Source: Spartobacteria bacterium
Lineage (GTDB): Bacteria; Verrucomicrobiota; Verrucomicrobiia; Chthoniobacterales; UBA10450
Length of the DNA: 64,000 nt
NCBI GenBank assembly: GCA_003167555.1
Contig: PMSN01000024.1
Coordinates: forward strand, 1 to 64,000
Direction of reading: 5' to 3'
Every line of letters begins with the position of its first letter. Positions within the stretch are counted from its first letter, which is position 1. Below are positions 39,458 to 47,415 of this stretch, one piece after another. Below the pieces are notes generated by a model that saw nothing but the letters and a program-made list of their open reading frames with translations, did not search any database and was not told where the DNA came from. Both the position numbers and the translations under genes were made by a program.

Positions 39458-40512
39458 TACTGTCGATATTTCGATTTCAGATGATCGATATACGCGCTGT
39501 AGGCTTCGGCGAGCGCTGGACTTTCGAGGAAGAGGATGTTTTCGGCGTTGAACTGGGCGCTCCGCGAGAAGTTGTAGGAGCCGGTGATGACGGTGTCGTC
39601 GATGACGAGGACTTTGTTGTGCATGAAATCGTGGCGGCCGGTCGGGGTGTAGGGCGTGGAGTTTTTTCCGACGAGGCCGGCGCGCGCGATGATCTCTTGC
39701 AGCGCGCCGATCTTCCAGCGGTTCGACGGCACGTCCTGCCATTGCGCGTAAACCTCGGTCATCTGGGTGCGATCGTAGATTCCATCGACGGCAACCCGGC
39801 CGGCATGAAGTAAGTTGCCCAGCTCGCCGATGAGCGTGCCGGAGTTGATCAACAGGCTGCAGATGCGGACGCGGCGTTGCGCAGCGCGAACGCGGCGCGC
39901 GATCTCGGTATCGATCTCCAACCCGCAGCCGGGAGAGAACATGACGCGCGCCTCGGCCGGTTGGCCGGAAAAGGTGAGGGGAACTGGCGCGGTGTGAATG
40001 TTGCCGGTGTGCTCGAAGTTTTCTTTTTCCCAGAGCTGTTCGAAATCCTGTGCGTAATAATCGGCCAGCGCGGGCGAATCGATCTCGAGGATGTTGTTTT
40101 CCATCAAGGTAAAAGCGTCGTCGGTCATGTTGGTGGAGCCAGTCCAGACCGATTGGCGATCGCGCACGATGAATTTGCTGTGCATGAGTTTCATCCCGGC
40201 GATGCGGCGCGATGGATAGCCTAACGACTGGACGAATGCGCTCGTGCCAGCGGGCGCCGGGTCCTGGCCAGCGGCGACATTCGGCTGGGGCGGTTTGTCC
40301 CCGTCGTAACAAAAACGAATTTGCACCCCGGCCTCGGCTCGCTCGCGCAACGCCGACACCAATTGCGCGCGGAGCGGATCGCTGAGCCGCATGTCGTAAA
40401 GGGCAAGATCGAGAGTCTGCCTGGCGGCGCGGAGGAATGCGGCGAGCCGCGCCATCACGGCGTCGGCGGATTGTTCGCCTTGAGCGAGAAAGAAGACGGA
40501 AATGTTATTCAT
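39457..40512 (-). CDS. Phospholipase D-superfamily protein
   Basis: 351 residues, no signal peptide. Two HKD half-sites: MHSKFIVRDRQSVWTGSTN with His111, Lys113 and Asp118, and MHNKVLVIDDTVITGSYNFS with His298, Lys300 and Asp305. The two motifs and the linker length match PLD-type nucleases/phosphodiesterases, a group that includes Nuc-like endonucleases and cardiolipin synthases. Absence of a membrane anchor argues for a soluble phosphodiesterase. Its stop lies at the end of hairpin copy 2, and the next gene upstream starts 19 bp away, so a joint transcript is likely. Confidence 0.85.
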   Translation of the reverse strand: MNNISVFFLAQGEQSADAVMARLAAFLRAARQTLDLALYDMRLSDPLRAQLVSALRERAEAGVQIRFCYDGDKPPQPNVAAGQDPAPAGTSAFVQSLGYPSRRIAGMKLMHSKFIVRDRQSVWTGSTNMTDDAFTLMENNILEIDSPALADYYAQDFEQLWEKENFEHTGNIHTAPVPLTFSGQPAEARVMFSPGCGLEIDTEIARRVRAAQRRVRICSLLINSGTLIGELGNLLHAGRVAVDGIYDRTQMTEVYAQWQDVPSNRWKIGALQEIIARAGLVGKNSTPYTPTGRHDFMHNKVLVIDDTVITGSYNFSRSAQFNAENILFLESPALAEAYSAYIDHLKSKYRQ

Positions 40513-40531
40513 GCTCGACAGCTACCTATGT

Positions 40532-41650
40532 CTAGTTACCACATCGTGCGGCGATGCGATGACGGAGTTGAAGGAAGGGGCGTTCGACGGTGAGGAAGAG
40601 AATAACGCCTCCGGTGTAGATACAGGCTTCGACGAGGAGGTGGGCCGGGAGTGACAGGAGCGACAGGTGGAGTCTGGAGCAGAGTTCGATTACGAAATGG
40701 ATGACGAGCTTGTGGCTCAGGTAAACGCTATAGGCGATGCTCGCGAAGAACGCCGCGCCGGGCACTTCGATCCGCCGGAACGGCAGACGCGGACTGACGG
40801 CGCCAAGGAGAAGCGCGGCCATCCCGAAAGCGATCAGCGGAAACTGCCAGACGCAGGCGGCGATGGTCAGGATTTCCCTGTCGCCGAGGTAGAGGCCATA
40901 AGCGATCGCGGCGAGACCAGGGAGCCAGAGCCAGCGCGCTGCATCCATGAGCCGATTCCACCAGTTCGGGCGAAATTGTTCGATGGCCGCGAGCACGACA
41001 CCGAAGACGAGCGGATCGAGTCGCGTCCAGGTGGGATAGTAGATCCACATTTGGAATCCGCGGAATGAGATGCCGCCGTCGCCGGGATTTCGCCAGGCGA
41101 GAAAGGCGCGGAGCGCGAGCCCGCCCAGAACGACAAGGCACGGAACGATGACGCCGGCGCGTTTCCACCGGCTGACGAACAAAAGCAGCAACGGGAGCAT
41201 CAGATAGAATTGGTCTTCGATGGCGAGCGACCAGGCGTGAGAGAAAGCGGTGCCGCCGAGCAGGCCGATGTTTTGCACCGAGATGAGGAATTTCCAGAGT
41301 GGCGAAATCTCCGGGAATTCCCGAAGTGCTGGGAGGGAAAAGTAGATCGCGAGAATGACGAAGTAAGCCGGCAGGATTCGCAAAGCGCGGCGCAAAAAGA
41401 AACGCGGGAAATTGATGCCCTGGCCACGCGCGAGCGACGCGAGCAATTGTCCGCCGATAAGATAACCGCTCAGGACAAAGAAAAGATCGACCCCGACCCA
41501 ACCGAATCGATGCCAGCCGTGAGGAAGCCCGAAGCCGAAGATGCCGGTGTGGTAAATGACGACAACGATGACGGCAGCCGCGCGGAGGAGATCGAGACCG
41601 GGCTGGCGCTCGCGATTGCGAAAGCGCGGATCGATTGTGGTCTCACTCAT
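40532..41650 (-). CDS. Acyltransferase-3 (OafA/OpgC-like) membrane protein
   Basis: 372 residues, about ten membrane helices. QPGLDLLRAAAVIVVVIYHT near the start and FGWVGVDLFFVLSGYLIGGQ next are the family motifs, with the catalytic His at residue 39. FPRFFLRRALRILPAYF follows. Members O-acylate sugars of lipopolysaccharide, exopolysaccharides or antibiotics at the inner membrane. Target unknown. Nineteen bases before the PLD gene, probably one operon. Confidence 0.88.
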   Translation of the reverse strand: MSETTIDPRFRNRERQPGLDLLRAAAVIVVVIYHTGIFGFGLPHGWHRFGWVGVDLFFVLSGYLIGGQLLASLARGQGINFPRFFLRRALRILPAYFVILAIYFSLPALREFPEISPLWKFLISVQNIGLLGGTAFSHAWSLAIEDQFYLMLPLLLLFVSRWKRAGVIVPCLVVLGGLALRAFLAWRNPGDGGISFRGFQMWIYYPTWTRLDPLVFGVVLAAIEQFRPNWWNRLMDAARWLWLPGLAAIAYGLYLGDREILTIAACVWQFPLIAFGMAALLLGAVSPRLPFRRIEVPGAAFFASIAYSVYLSHKLVIHFVIELCSRLHLSLLSLPAHLLVEACIYTGGVILFLTVERPFLQLRHRIAARCGN

Positions 41651-41656
41651 GGAAGC

Positions 41657-41707
41657 AAAGTAGAAAGCTTTCGAAAGTATAAAGTAGAAAGTAGGAAGTA
41701 GAAAACG
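41657..41707. repeat. Degenerate AAAGTAG heptamer tract
   Basis: Units include AAAGTAG, AAAGCTT, then AAAGTAT, AAAGTAG, AAAGTAG, GAAGTAG and AAAACGG, with a three-base slip after the second. It begins seven bases upstream of the acyltransferase start and so covers its ribosome-binding region. Confidence 0.65.
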
Positions 41708-41776
41708 GGGGCGGAGAAATCGTGAGCAGGCGGGAGGCTGAGAAATCAGGTATCCGTACTAATCCCCGGGCTGGGC

Positions 41777-41810
41777 GCACGATCGATGCTTGAGCACGAT
41801 CGATGCTTGA
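41777..41810. repeat. 17-bp perfect tandem repeat
   Basis: GCACGATCGATGCTTGA occurs twice in direct contact (41777-41793 and 41794-41810). The core contains the palindrome ATCGAT. It ends nine bases before the start codon of the small gene at 41820. Confidence 0.75.
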
Positions 41811-41819
41811 TAGATAAGC

Positions 41820-42011
41820 ATGAACACCCAAACACTGGGGATTCCTTCGACCGGGCGCGCTTCCGACGATCATCTAATTCCCGCACAACCGTCGAGTCCG
41901 CCAACCCTCATTGAACGGCTCGCCGCATCTCACGCCGCCGTGCTCGAAAAGTGGAACCGTAACTTCGGCCTCGACCTGCGCTGGCCTAAACCGATCCTGG
42001 CACGCTCGTAA
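41820..42011 (+). CDS. Small protein of unknown function
   Basis: 63 residues, ATG start. Codon use in the second half (TCGAGTCCGCC, CTCATTGAACGG, GTGCTCGAAAAGTGG) is that of neighbouring genes. The sequence includes a low-complexity N-terminus and an amphipathic helix with LIERLAASHAAVLEKWNRNF and a short tail. No family recognised. It has its own tandem repeat upstream and a strong terminator about 180 bases downstream, which supports a transcription unit. Confidence 0.5.
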   Translation: MNTQTLGIPSTGRASDDHLIPAQPSSPPTLIERLAASHAAVLEKWNRNFGLDLRWPKPILARS

Positions 42012-42442
42012 TCCATCCCATCGAGGGGAATCGCAACCCGACCTGATTCCGTCGGTTCCGGAGGAACATCCGCTCAGATTACGTACTTTCCCGCGCTCGC
42101 CTGGAACCTGGCCTGCTTAAATAAGGATCAAAGCTCGAAGGCCACTCACTAAATTATTAGCCTAATGTTTCCTTTCGTTAGCTTTTCGGGCGGGATCAGA
42201 AATGATCCCGCTTTTTTTTGCGCCTGAGTCACCTGGATTCGCTTCAGGTTTACTTGTTGTAGTTTTCTACTAACCCGACTCCAGTGCCGTCATGCGCTTC
42301 CTCGGCGGGCTGTTCTCGCTCGATGGATCATCGCCTCTGAGAAGGGTGGATCAGACGAGCGCTTTCTTGATAGCGCGAAGAGGTTCCGAACTCGTCGACA
42401 AGGAGGGTTGACTCAGAAAGCTTTCACGAGCAGGAAGATTCC
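42012..42442. other. Gene-free stretch between the small gene and the flavoprotein gene
   Basis: Apart from the terminator (42190-42219) there is no clear signal. The 3' region of the small gene is unusually long for bacteria and could hide a non-coding RNA. Confidence 0.4.
42190..42219 (+). terminator. Rho-independent terminator
   Basis: GCGGGATCA-GAAA-TGATCCCGC followed by eight T: a 9-bp perfect stem, a tetraloop and a T-run, the clearest intrinsic terminator in the window. It belongs to the plus-strand unit that includes the small gene at 41820. Confidence 0.9.
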
Positions 42443-44092
42443 ATGGCAGAGCATGACTTGAACACGATTGCTTTTCCGAAGCTGAGCGACGCTCAGATCG
42501 CGCAACTCGGGCACTACGCCGGCGCTGCGCTAAAGAAATTTCCGGCCGGGCAGGCCCTGTTTCGCTGTGGCGATCGCGATGTCAACTTCTTCGTCATCAA
42601 GTCCGGCGAACTCGAGCTGGTCGATGAAACCGGCGAAACGCCAAAGACAATCGGCGTTCTGAGCGCCGGAGAATTCACCGGTGACGTCGGACATTTGACC
42701 GGCAACCCGAAAGTGGTCAGCGGCATCGCCCGGACTGAGTGCGAAGTCTACGAAATCTCGGACAAAGCTCTGCGCGAGATTTTGAATCAGGACCCGCAGT
42801 TGAGCGATATCATCCTGCAAGCGTTCATTGCCCGCCGGCAAGTCATGCGTGAATCGGGCGATTTCGTCGGGCTGCGCGTGATCGGCTCGCGTTACTCGCG
42901 CGACACTTTTCGGATTCGCGACTTTCTATCAAAGAATCGAGTGCTCTTCACCTGGCTGGATTTGGAAGGCGATTCGACGGTGAGTCAGTTCCTTCAGCAA
43001 TTCGGAGTAACGGAGGCCGACACCCCGATCGTGGCTTGTGCGCACAAGATTCTTCTGCGCAATCCATCGAACCGCGCGCTCGCCGATGCGATCGGCATCC
43101 GCCGTCCACTGGAACAAATGGTTTACGATCTCGCCATCGTCGGCTCCGGGCCGGCTGGATTGGCGGCGGCAGTTTATGGCGCGTCGGAAGGTTTGAGCAC
43201 GGTGGTGCTGGAGCGCATCGGGCCTGGAGGCCAGGCCGGTAGCAGCATGCGCATCGAGAATTATCTTGGATTCCCCACGGGCATTACCGGCAGCGAGCTG
43301 GCCGAGCGTGCCGTTCTCCAAGCCGATAAGTTCGGTGCACGCGTTTCCATTCCCACACCCGTGATCAACCTGACCTTCGACAAGACCTACTCCGTCCTCG
43401 GTCTGGATGGCGGCGAAACCGTGGTGGCCAAGTGTCTCCTCATCGCCACCGGCGCCGAGTATCGCCGCCTCGAAGTGGAGCATTGCAGCCGCTTTGAAGG
43501 CGCTGGTGTTTATTATGCGGCCACGCTGAACGAAGCCCAGATGTGCCGCGGATCGGACGTCGTGCTCGTGGGCGGGGGCAACTCCGCGGGGCAGGCGGCC
43601 GTTTATCTTTCGCAGAATGCCCGCAAGGTGTTCCTCCTGATCCGCGGCGACGATCTTTGCAAGAGCATGTCGAGTTACCTCGCCCATCGGATCATGAACA
43701 CACCGAACATCGAAATATTGCGCTGCACGGAGGTCACCCGCATGGAGGGCGACAACCATTTGGGTTCGATCGAAATCGTGGACAAGCTGACGGGAATGAA
43801 GCGAATGATCGAAACGGCCGCGGTTTTCAGCTTCATCGGCGCGACGCCCCGGACCGATTGGTTGCCGGCGGAAATTGAGAAGGATGAGAAAGATTTTGTG
43901 CGCACTGGAATCGCTTTAGCCGATTCTCCGCACTGGACCCTCAAACGGCAGCCTTTCCTATTGGAAACGAGCCGGCCTGGCATCTTCGCCGCGGGCGATG
44001 TCCGGTCCGGTTCAGTGAAACGGGTCGCATCTGCGGTCGGCGAAGGCTCGATGAGCGTGCAATTCGTGCACGAGTATTTGAAAGAGCGATAA
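42443..44092 (+). CDS. cNMP-binding / thioredoxin-like / thioredoxin-reductase-like fusion
   Basis: 549 residues in three parts. About 20-130 is a cyclic-nucleotide-binding domain (LFRCGDRDVNFFVIKSGELE, GVLSAGEFTGDVGHLTGNP). About 140-205 is a glutaredoxin-like segment (FVGLRVIGSRYSRDTFRIRD) lacking Cys-x-x-Cys. From 225 to the end is the flavin reductase: DLAIVGSGPAGLAAAVYGAS, GPGGQAGSSMRIENYLGFP, GGGNSAGQAAVYLS, FAAGDVRSG. The redox-active CxxC of thioredoxin reductases is replaced by S-x-M, so the substrate is not thioredoxin and may be a ferredoxin-like or other acceptor. The first domain may gate activity through cAMP. Such fusions are known from soil bacteria. Confidence 0.85.
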   Translation: MAEHDLNTIAFPKLSDAQIAQLGHYAGAALKKFPAGQALFRCGDRDVNFFVIKSGELELVDETGETPKTIGVLSAGEFTGDVGHLTGNPKVVSGIARTECEVYEISDKALREILNQDPQLSDIILQAFIARRQVMRESGDFVGLRVIGSRYSRDTFRIRDFLSKNRVLFTWLDLEGDSTVSQFLQQFGVTEADTPIVACAHKILLRNPSNRALADAIGIRRPLEQMVYDLAIVGSGPAGLAAAVYGASEGLSTVVLERIGPGGQAGSSMRIENYLGFPTGITGSELAERAVLQADKFGARVSIPTPVINLTFDKTYSVLGLDGGETVVAKCLLIATGAEYRRLEVEHCSRFEGAGVYYAATLNEAQMCRGSDVVLVGGGNSAGQAAVYLSQNARKVFLLIRGDDLCKSMSSYLAHRIMNTPNIEILRCTEVTRMEGDNHLGSIEIVDKLTGMKRMIETAAVFSFIGATPRTDWLPAEIEKDEKDFVRTGIALADSPHWTLKRQPFLLETSRPGIFAAGDVRSGSVKRVASAVGEGSMSVQFVHEYLKER

Positions 44093-44191
44093 GCTATCGC
44101 GTGGCGAATGTTTTCGCTGAAGATTAGAAAGGATTAACTGGATTGGAAAAAGCTCGACGGCAACCGAGCCGGTCGCCCTACAATCGCCGCC

Positions 44192-44824
44192 ATGTCGAGT
44201 GCGCCGGTTACCGTCGTGGATCATCCGTTGATCGCGGCAGGCCTTTCGATTCTGCGCGCGAAGACAACGGCGCCGGATGTTTTTCGCCGCCATCTCCAGG
44301 AGGGCGCGATCCTTCTTTTCGCTGAGGCGTCGAAAAAATTCCAGACTGCGCCGATCGCAGTGGAAACACCGCTCGCTTCCTGCGCGGGAGCCGTCCTCGC
44401 AAAACCAATCGTGCTCGTTCCGATTCTTCGCGCTGGCCTCGGGATGCTGGACGGAATTTTGCGCATCGCTCCAGATGCAGGCATTGGCCACATCGGACTT
44501 TACCGCGACGCCGAAACACTCCGGCCGGTGAGTTACTTCGATCGCTTGCCGGTCAACATCGCTGCCGCCGAAGTTCTCCTGCTCGATCCGATGCTCGCCA
44601 CGGGTCACAGCGCGTGTGAAGCAACTTCGATCCTGAAAGCGCAAGGCGCACGGCATATCCAATTCCTTTGCCTGGTCGCTTGCCCGCCCGGCATTAAACA
44701 ATTCCACGGCGCGCATCCCGACGTGCCGATCGTTACCGCTGCGATTGATCCCGAGCTAAACACCAAAGGCTACATCGTCCCCGGTCTCGGCGATGCCGGT
44801 GATCGCTATTTCGGAACAGGGTAG
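44192..44824 (+). CDS. upp: Uracil phosphoribosyltransferase
   Basis: 210 residues, average length for the family. Conserved segments: VVDHPLIAAGLSILRAKTTA, VLVPILRAGLGMLDGILRI, and the PRPP-binding loop VLLLDPMLATGHSACEATSI. The C-terminal GYIVPGLGDAGDRYFGTG closes the uracil site. The enzyme salvages uracil to UMP in the cytosol. The usual motif reads ATGGSA; here His replaces the second Gly, a tolerated change in several phyla. A separate gene, not in an obvious operon. Confidence 0.93.
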   Translation: MSSAPVTVVDHPLIAAGLSILRAKTTAPDVFRRHLQEGAILLFAEASKKFQTAPIAVETPLASCAGAVLAKPIVLVPILRAGLGMLDGILRIAPDAGIGHIGLYRDAETLRPVSYFDRLPVNIAAAEVLLLDPMLATGHSACEATSILKAQGARHIQFLCLVACPPGIKQFHGAHPDVPIVTAAIDPELNTKGYIVPGLGDAGDRYFGTG

Positions 44825-44837
44825 GGGAAGCAGCTGG

Positions 44838-45221
44838 TCAGGCTCGCCGACGCGGTGCGACCGCGTACGCAAGGAATCCAGCAAGCACGAGCGCGATCCC
44901 CGCCAGCAAGCGCACGCAAACAAATCCCTGGGCCAGCCACCAATCCATGACGCGGCGCGAAGTTTCCACTCCCACGAATGGCGTCGCCAATCCGGCAATG
45001 ATGGCGATGATGCCAAAGACGCGCAGCGTTCGCGGCGCACGCGAGACTGGCGCCACGAGTAACAGGATAATTCCGATTCCAATGCGAACCGCCGCGATAA
45101 CGTAAAGTCCCACCGGCGTGAGGGCGTGACGTCCCAGCGACGCGAGAGTTTCCGGCGAAACGATACCCGTAAGACCGACGAGACTAATTAATAGAGCAAC
45201 GAACAAGGCGAGCAATTGCAT
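44838..45221 (-). CDS. Small four-helix membrane protein, function unknown
   Basis: 127 residues with four predicted helices: 3-22, 39-58, 66-84 and 99-120. Motifs are SLVGLTGIVSPETLASLGRH, YVIAAVRIGIGIILLLVAPV, SRAPRTLRVFGIIAIIAGLA, and RLLAGIALVLAGFLAYAVAP. The composition and the R-x-x-x-G-I-x-L-L in helix 2 recall small DUF-type proteins of the inner membrane (DUF2065-like). Convergent with the upp gene, 13 bases between stops. Confidence 0.7.
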   Translation of the reverse strand: MQLLALFVALLISLVGLTGIVSPETLASLGRHALTPVGLYVIAAVRIGIGIILLLVAPVSRAPRTLRVFGIIAIIAGLATPFVGVETSRRVMDWWLAQGFVCVRLLAGIALVLAGFLAYAVAPRRRA

Positions 45222-45282
45222 ACCGTCTTCCTCCTGATTGCCGACAATAAGATCAGCTAATGCTAGTCGAAGCGAGCATAAT

Positions 45283-45317
45283 GTCGGAGGTCGGAAGTCA
45301 GAGGCCGGAGGTCAGTG
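45283..45317. repeat. Heptamer tract (GTCGGAG family)
   Basis: GTCGGAG, GTCGGAA, GTCAGAG, GCCGGAG, GTCAGTG: five units with a strict period of seven, in the space before the MGMT-like remnant. Confidence 0.75.
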
Positions 45318-45342
45318 ATTCGGGCAAGGTTGCGTCGCAGCG

Positions 45343-45819
45343 TTACGAGCCTGGCCGAAACAGAGCCTTCTCGTAATCTGTCACGACATATCTCTTGCCT
45401 CTCTGTTTTATCTTATGTCCCTCACCCTCCAATCGAATCTTCTGCGCTTCGATGCCGCCGGGATACTTGGGGTTAAGCTCACCGCCACTCTTGAGCGTGC
45501 GCCAGTAAGGAGTGATGCGTTTCGCACCTTCGGCTACAGCTTCGTCAGCGGCATGTGCGGCCAGCCACGCGAAGATGCCCGTCGTGAGCGGACATCCCAT
45601 AGTTGCGCCCTGCTTCCGCGCGATGCATGCACGCATCACGTCGATTGTAATCACGCGCCGCTTCGGCACGGATCTCATCAAAGCGTCCACCTCCAGCGGC
45701 GCTGGAATGGCTAGTGTTCCTTTACCCTACTTCAACGCTGCCTTCCCGCGCAGCGGCACGACTTTTGGCAGGTCTTTGTTGTCCGCGAGTTTTTCGCGCC
45801 AGGTCTTTTTCTTTCGCAT
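45343..45819 (-). pseudogene. MGMT-family (alkyltransferase-like) DNA-binding protein with an in-frame stop
   Basis: Two segments in the same frame. The first, 45819-45727, reads MRKKKTWREKLADNKDLPKV then VPLRGKAALK and a TAG. The second, after the stop, reads GKGTLAIPAPLEVDALMRSV, PKRRVITIDVMRACIARKQG, ATMGCPLTTGIFAWLAAHAA, ITPYWRTLKSGGELNPKYPG and ends at 45343. Together this is the ordinary ~158-residue MGMT-family protein with its helix-turn-helix and proline-glycine loop. The family lacks or keeps the PCHR cysteine in different clades; none is here, so it is of the alkyltransferase-like or DUF type. A single nonsense codon at 45727-45729 breaks it, by mutation or base-call error. A restart at ATG 45690 is possible but would lack the N-terminus. 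Confidence 0.75.
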
Positions 45820-45835
45820 AGTTTGTTGGCACCTT

Positions 45836-46330
45836 TTACCTTGGCATTTCAACTTTCGCAGCTGCACGAGTCCGACGGCGATGGTTGGCGAACGAAATGA
45901 AATGATAGGAGCCACCGATCAAAGCGGCTCCTAGCGCTGTCAGGATGGAGGCGCGTCCGCTCCGCAAGAAGAACGCAAATCCATAGATCGCTAGCGGAAT
46001 GTAGAGAGCGATCCCTGTTATCATCCCGGGAGAATAACGCTTACTCTGGAAAGCCCCGATGAGATGGAAGATGGCGTTGGAAAAGAGAAGGGCGGCCAGC
46101 GCCAGCCATGCCGCGACTCCGTTTCCCCTGGGAGCTTGCACAGCTACGGCCACAGCGGCACTGAACGCGAGAAGGGCGGCGTTGATAACGATGAGAAATC
46201 CATTCGACACGCTCCCGGCAGTATCCGGCCGGCAAGCGCACCACCATGATTTGAAACCGCCCGGGAAAACGAACTCTTCGAGGATGTGGAGACTAGCGGC
46301 CGCTGCTAGCGACCATGCGACAAGTAACAT
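45836..46330 (-). CDS. HXXEE-domain membrane protein
   Basis: 164 residues with four or five membrane helices. The first helix carries HILEEFVFPGGF, the HxxEE signature (His15, Glu18, Glu19) for which the family is named; NAIFHLIGAFQSKRYSPGMI follows, also diagnostic. The strict histidine/glutamate pattern in a membrane suggests metal- or proton-linked chemistry, but the function is unknown. It follows a frameshifted two-helix protein gene by 12 bases and precedes the MGMT-like remnant, so the three may be one transcript. Confidence 0.85.
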   Translation of the reverse strand: MLLVAWSLAAAASLHILEEFVFPGGFKSWWCACRPDTAGSVSNGFLIVINAALLAFSAAVAVAVQAPRGNGVAAWLALAALLFSNAIFHLIGAFQSKRYSPGMITGIALYIPLAIYGFAFFLRSGRASILTALGAALIGGSYHFISFANHRRRTRAAAKVEMPR

Positions 46331-46342
46331 AAGTGAGCGGCC

Positions 46343-46611
46343 TCATGGCGCGTCTGCCTTCTTGCGGATGATGCGGGCTACGTTCACTGCCGTCACGAGC
46401 AAGAGCGAGAACGCCATCACAGCTGTGCCGAGAAGAATGCCCCAAATCATTCCGACAGCCACGGCATAGCGAACAAGCGAGTGACCCGCGGCCGATGCTG
46501 ATGGGGAAAATAGCCCACCCACGAACTCGGATAGCCGAGGACAATGCTCAGCGCCGATAACAGAAAAGCGCCCACCGCTGTTGTGAAACTAATGTGAACG
46601 GCAGAAGCCAT
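46343..46611 (-). pseudogene. Two-helix membrane protein, frameshifted
   Basis: From ATG 46611 the frame reads MASAVHISFTTAVGAFLLSA then LSIVLGYPSSWVGYF, but soon stops. In another frame SASAAGHSLVRYAVAVGMIW, GILLGTAVMAFSLLLVTAVN and VARIIRKKADAP runs to a TGA at 46343. The total is 269 bases, one short of 90 codons. A one-base loss in the TTTTCCCC run near 46505 restores a coherent two-helix protein. It is 12 bases upstream of the HXXEE gene. Confidence 0.6.
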
Positions 46612-46690
46612 GTGTTTGTTAGATCGAACAAGAATTAGACTGCCTGTTGCAGTCTATTCCTGGCCTCATAGGGGAAACCGCGTCCGATCT

Positions 46691-47146
46691 TTATGGTGAA
46701 GTCGGTGTGCCGGCTTTTGCGGTGGCGATCTTGGCGCTGCCGATGAAGCTGGCGGCTTCGTCGACGACCAACCGGGGAGCTTCGATGTCGCCGTGGACCG
46801 TGCAGCCGGCCCGCAACTCGCAACGTTCCGCCGCGGTGATGTTGCCTTCAACAGTGCCGTCGACGATGACGGATTTGGTCCTGATCTCGCCTTTGACCTT
46901 CGCGTTTTTGCCGATGGTAAGCCGGCCGGTCGCTTCGATCTTGCCTTCCACATCGCAGTCAACCAGGAGTTCTTTCGAGAACTTCACGCTGCCTTTGATC
47001 GAGACGCCGCTCGACAGGGTTCCGCCTGTGCGGGCGGTCTCGGCGGTGCCGTTCCCGGCTGGCTTTGCCGCTGGTGGCGTGGTCGGCTCGGTTGCGGTCA
47101 TCGGCATGGCCGGCTCGACTTTTCGACTGCTGGAAAACATTTGCAT
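46691..47146 (-). CDS. Bactofilin (polymer-forming cytoskeletal protein)
   Basis: 151 residues. The first 45 residues are flexible, proline- and threonine-rich. The rest is the right-handed beta-helix of bactofilins: SGVSIKGSVKFSKELLVDCD, VEGKIEATGRLTIGKNAKVK, GEIRTKSVIVDGTVEGNITA, AERCELRAGCTVHGDIEAPR. Bactofilins polymerise without nucleotide and place cell-wall enzymes or appendages. The disordered ends are as expected for the family. It is a monocistronic unit with repeat copy D upstream. Confidence 0.9.
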   Translation of the reverse strand: MQMFSSSRKVEPAMPMTATEPTTPPAAKPAGNGTAETARTGGTLSSGVSIKGSVKFSKELLVDCDVEGKIEATGRLTIGKNAKVKGEIRTKSVIVDGTVEGNITAAERCELRAGCTVHGDIEAPRLVVDEAASFIGSAKIATAKAGTPTSP

Positions 47147-47224
47147 GATCTTTGGCTCCTGACTGCAACTTCATCATGAAACTTAAGTAGCGAAAGGTCA
47201 ACCGTTTGTTTGTCCTCTGTCTCC

Positions 47225-47370
47225 GGGGAGCGCACGCGCCTCGCGTGCTGGTTTCGGCGCCACGCCGAAACGACCTTCGCGCTGGCTTGGGAAGAGAAGG
47301 TGCGCTTGGGAGCAGAAAGTGCGCAATGACGGGGACGTCATTGCCAGCACGCGAGGCGCGTGCGCTCCCC
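47225..47370. repeat. Long palindromic intergenic repeat, copy D
   Basis: GGGGAGCGCACGCGCCTCG and its partner CGAGGCGCGTGCGCTCCCC; the perfect arm goes on to CGTGCTGG/CCAGCACG, making about 27 pairs. Inner GTTTCGGCGCCACGCCGAAAC. It is the most perfect copy and follows the stop of the minus-strand MFS gene at 47416 by 45 bases. Confidence 0.85.
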
Positions 47371-47415
47371 AAAGAGAACTCTCGGGCGATGGCGTTCCAG
47401 CAAGGGCGAAATCGG

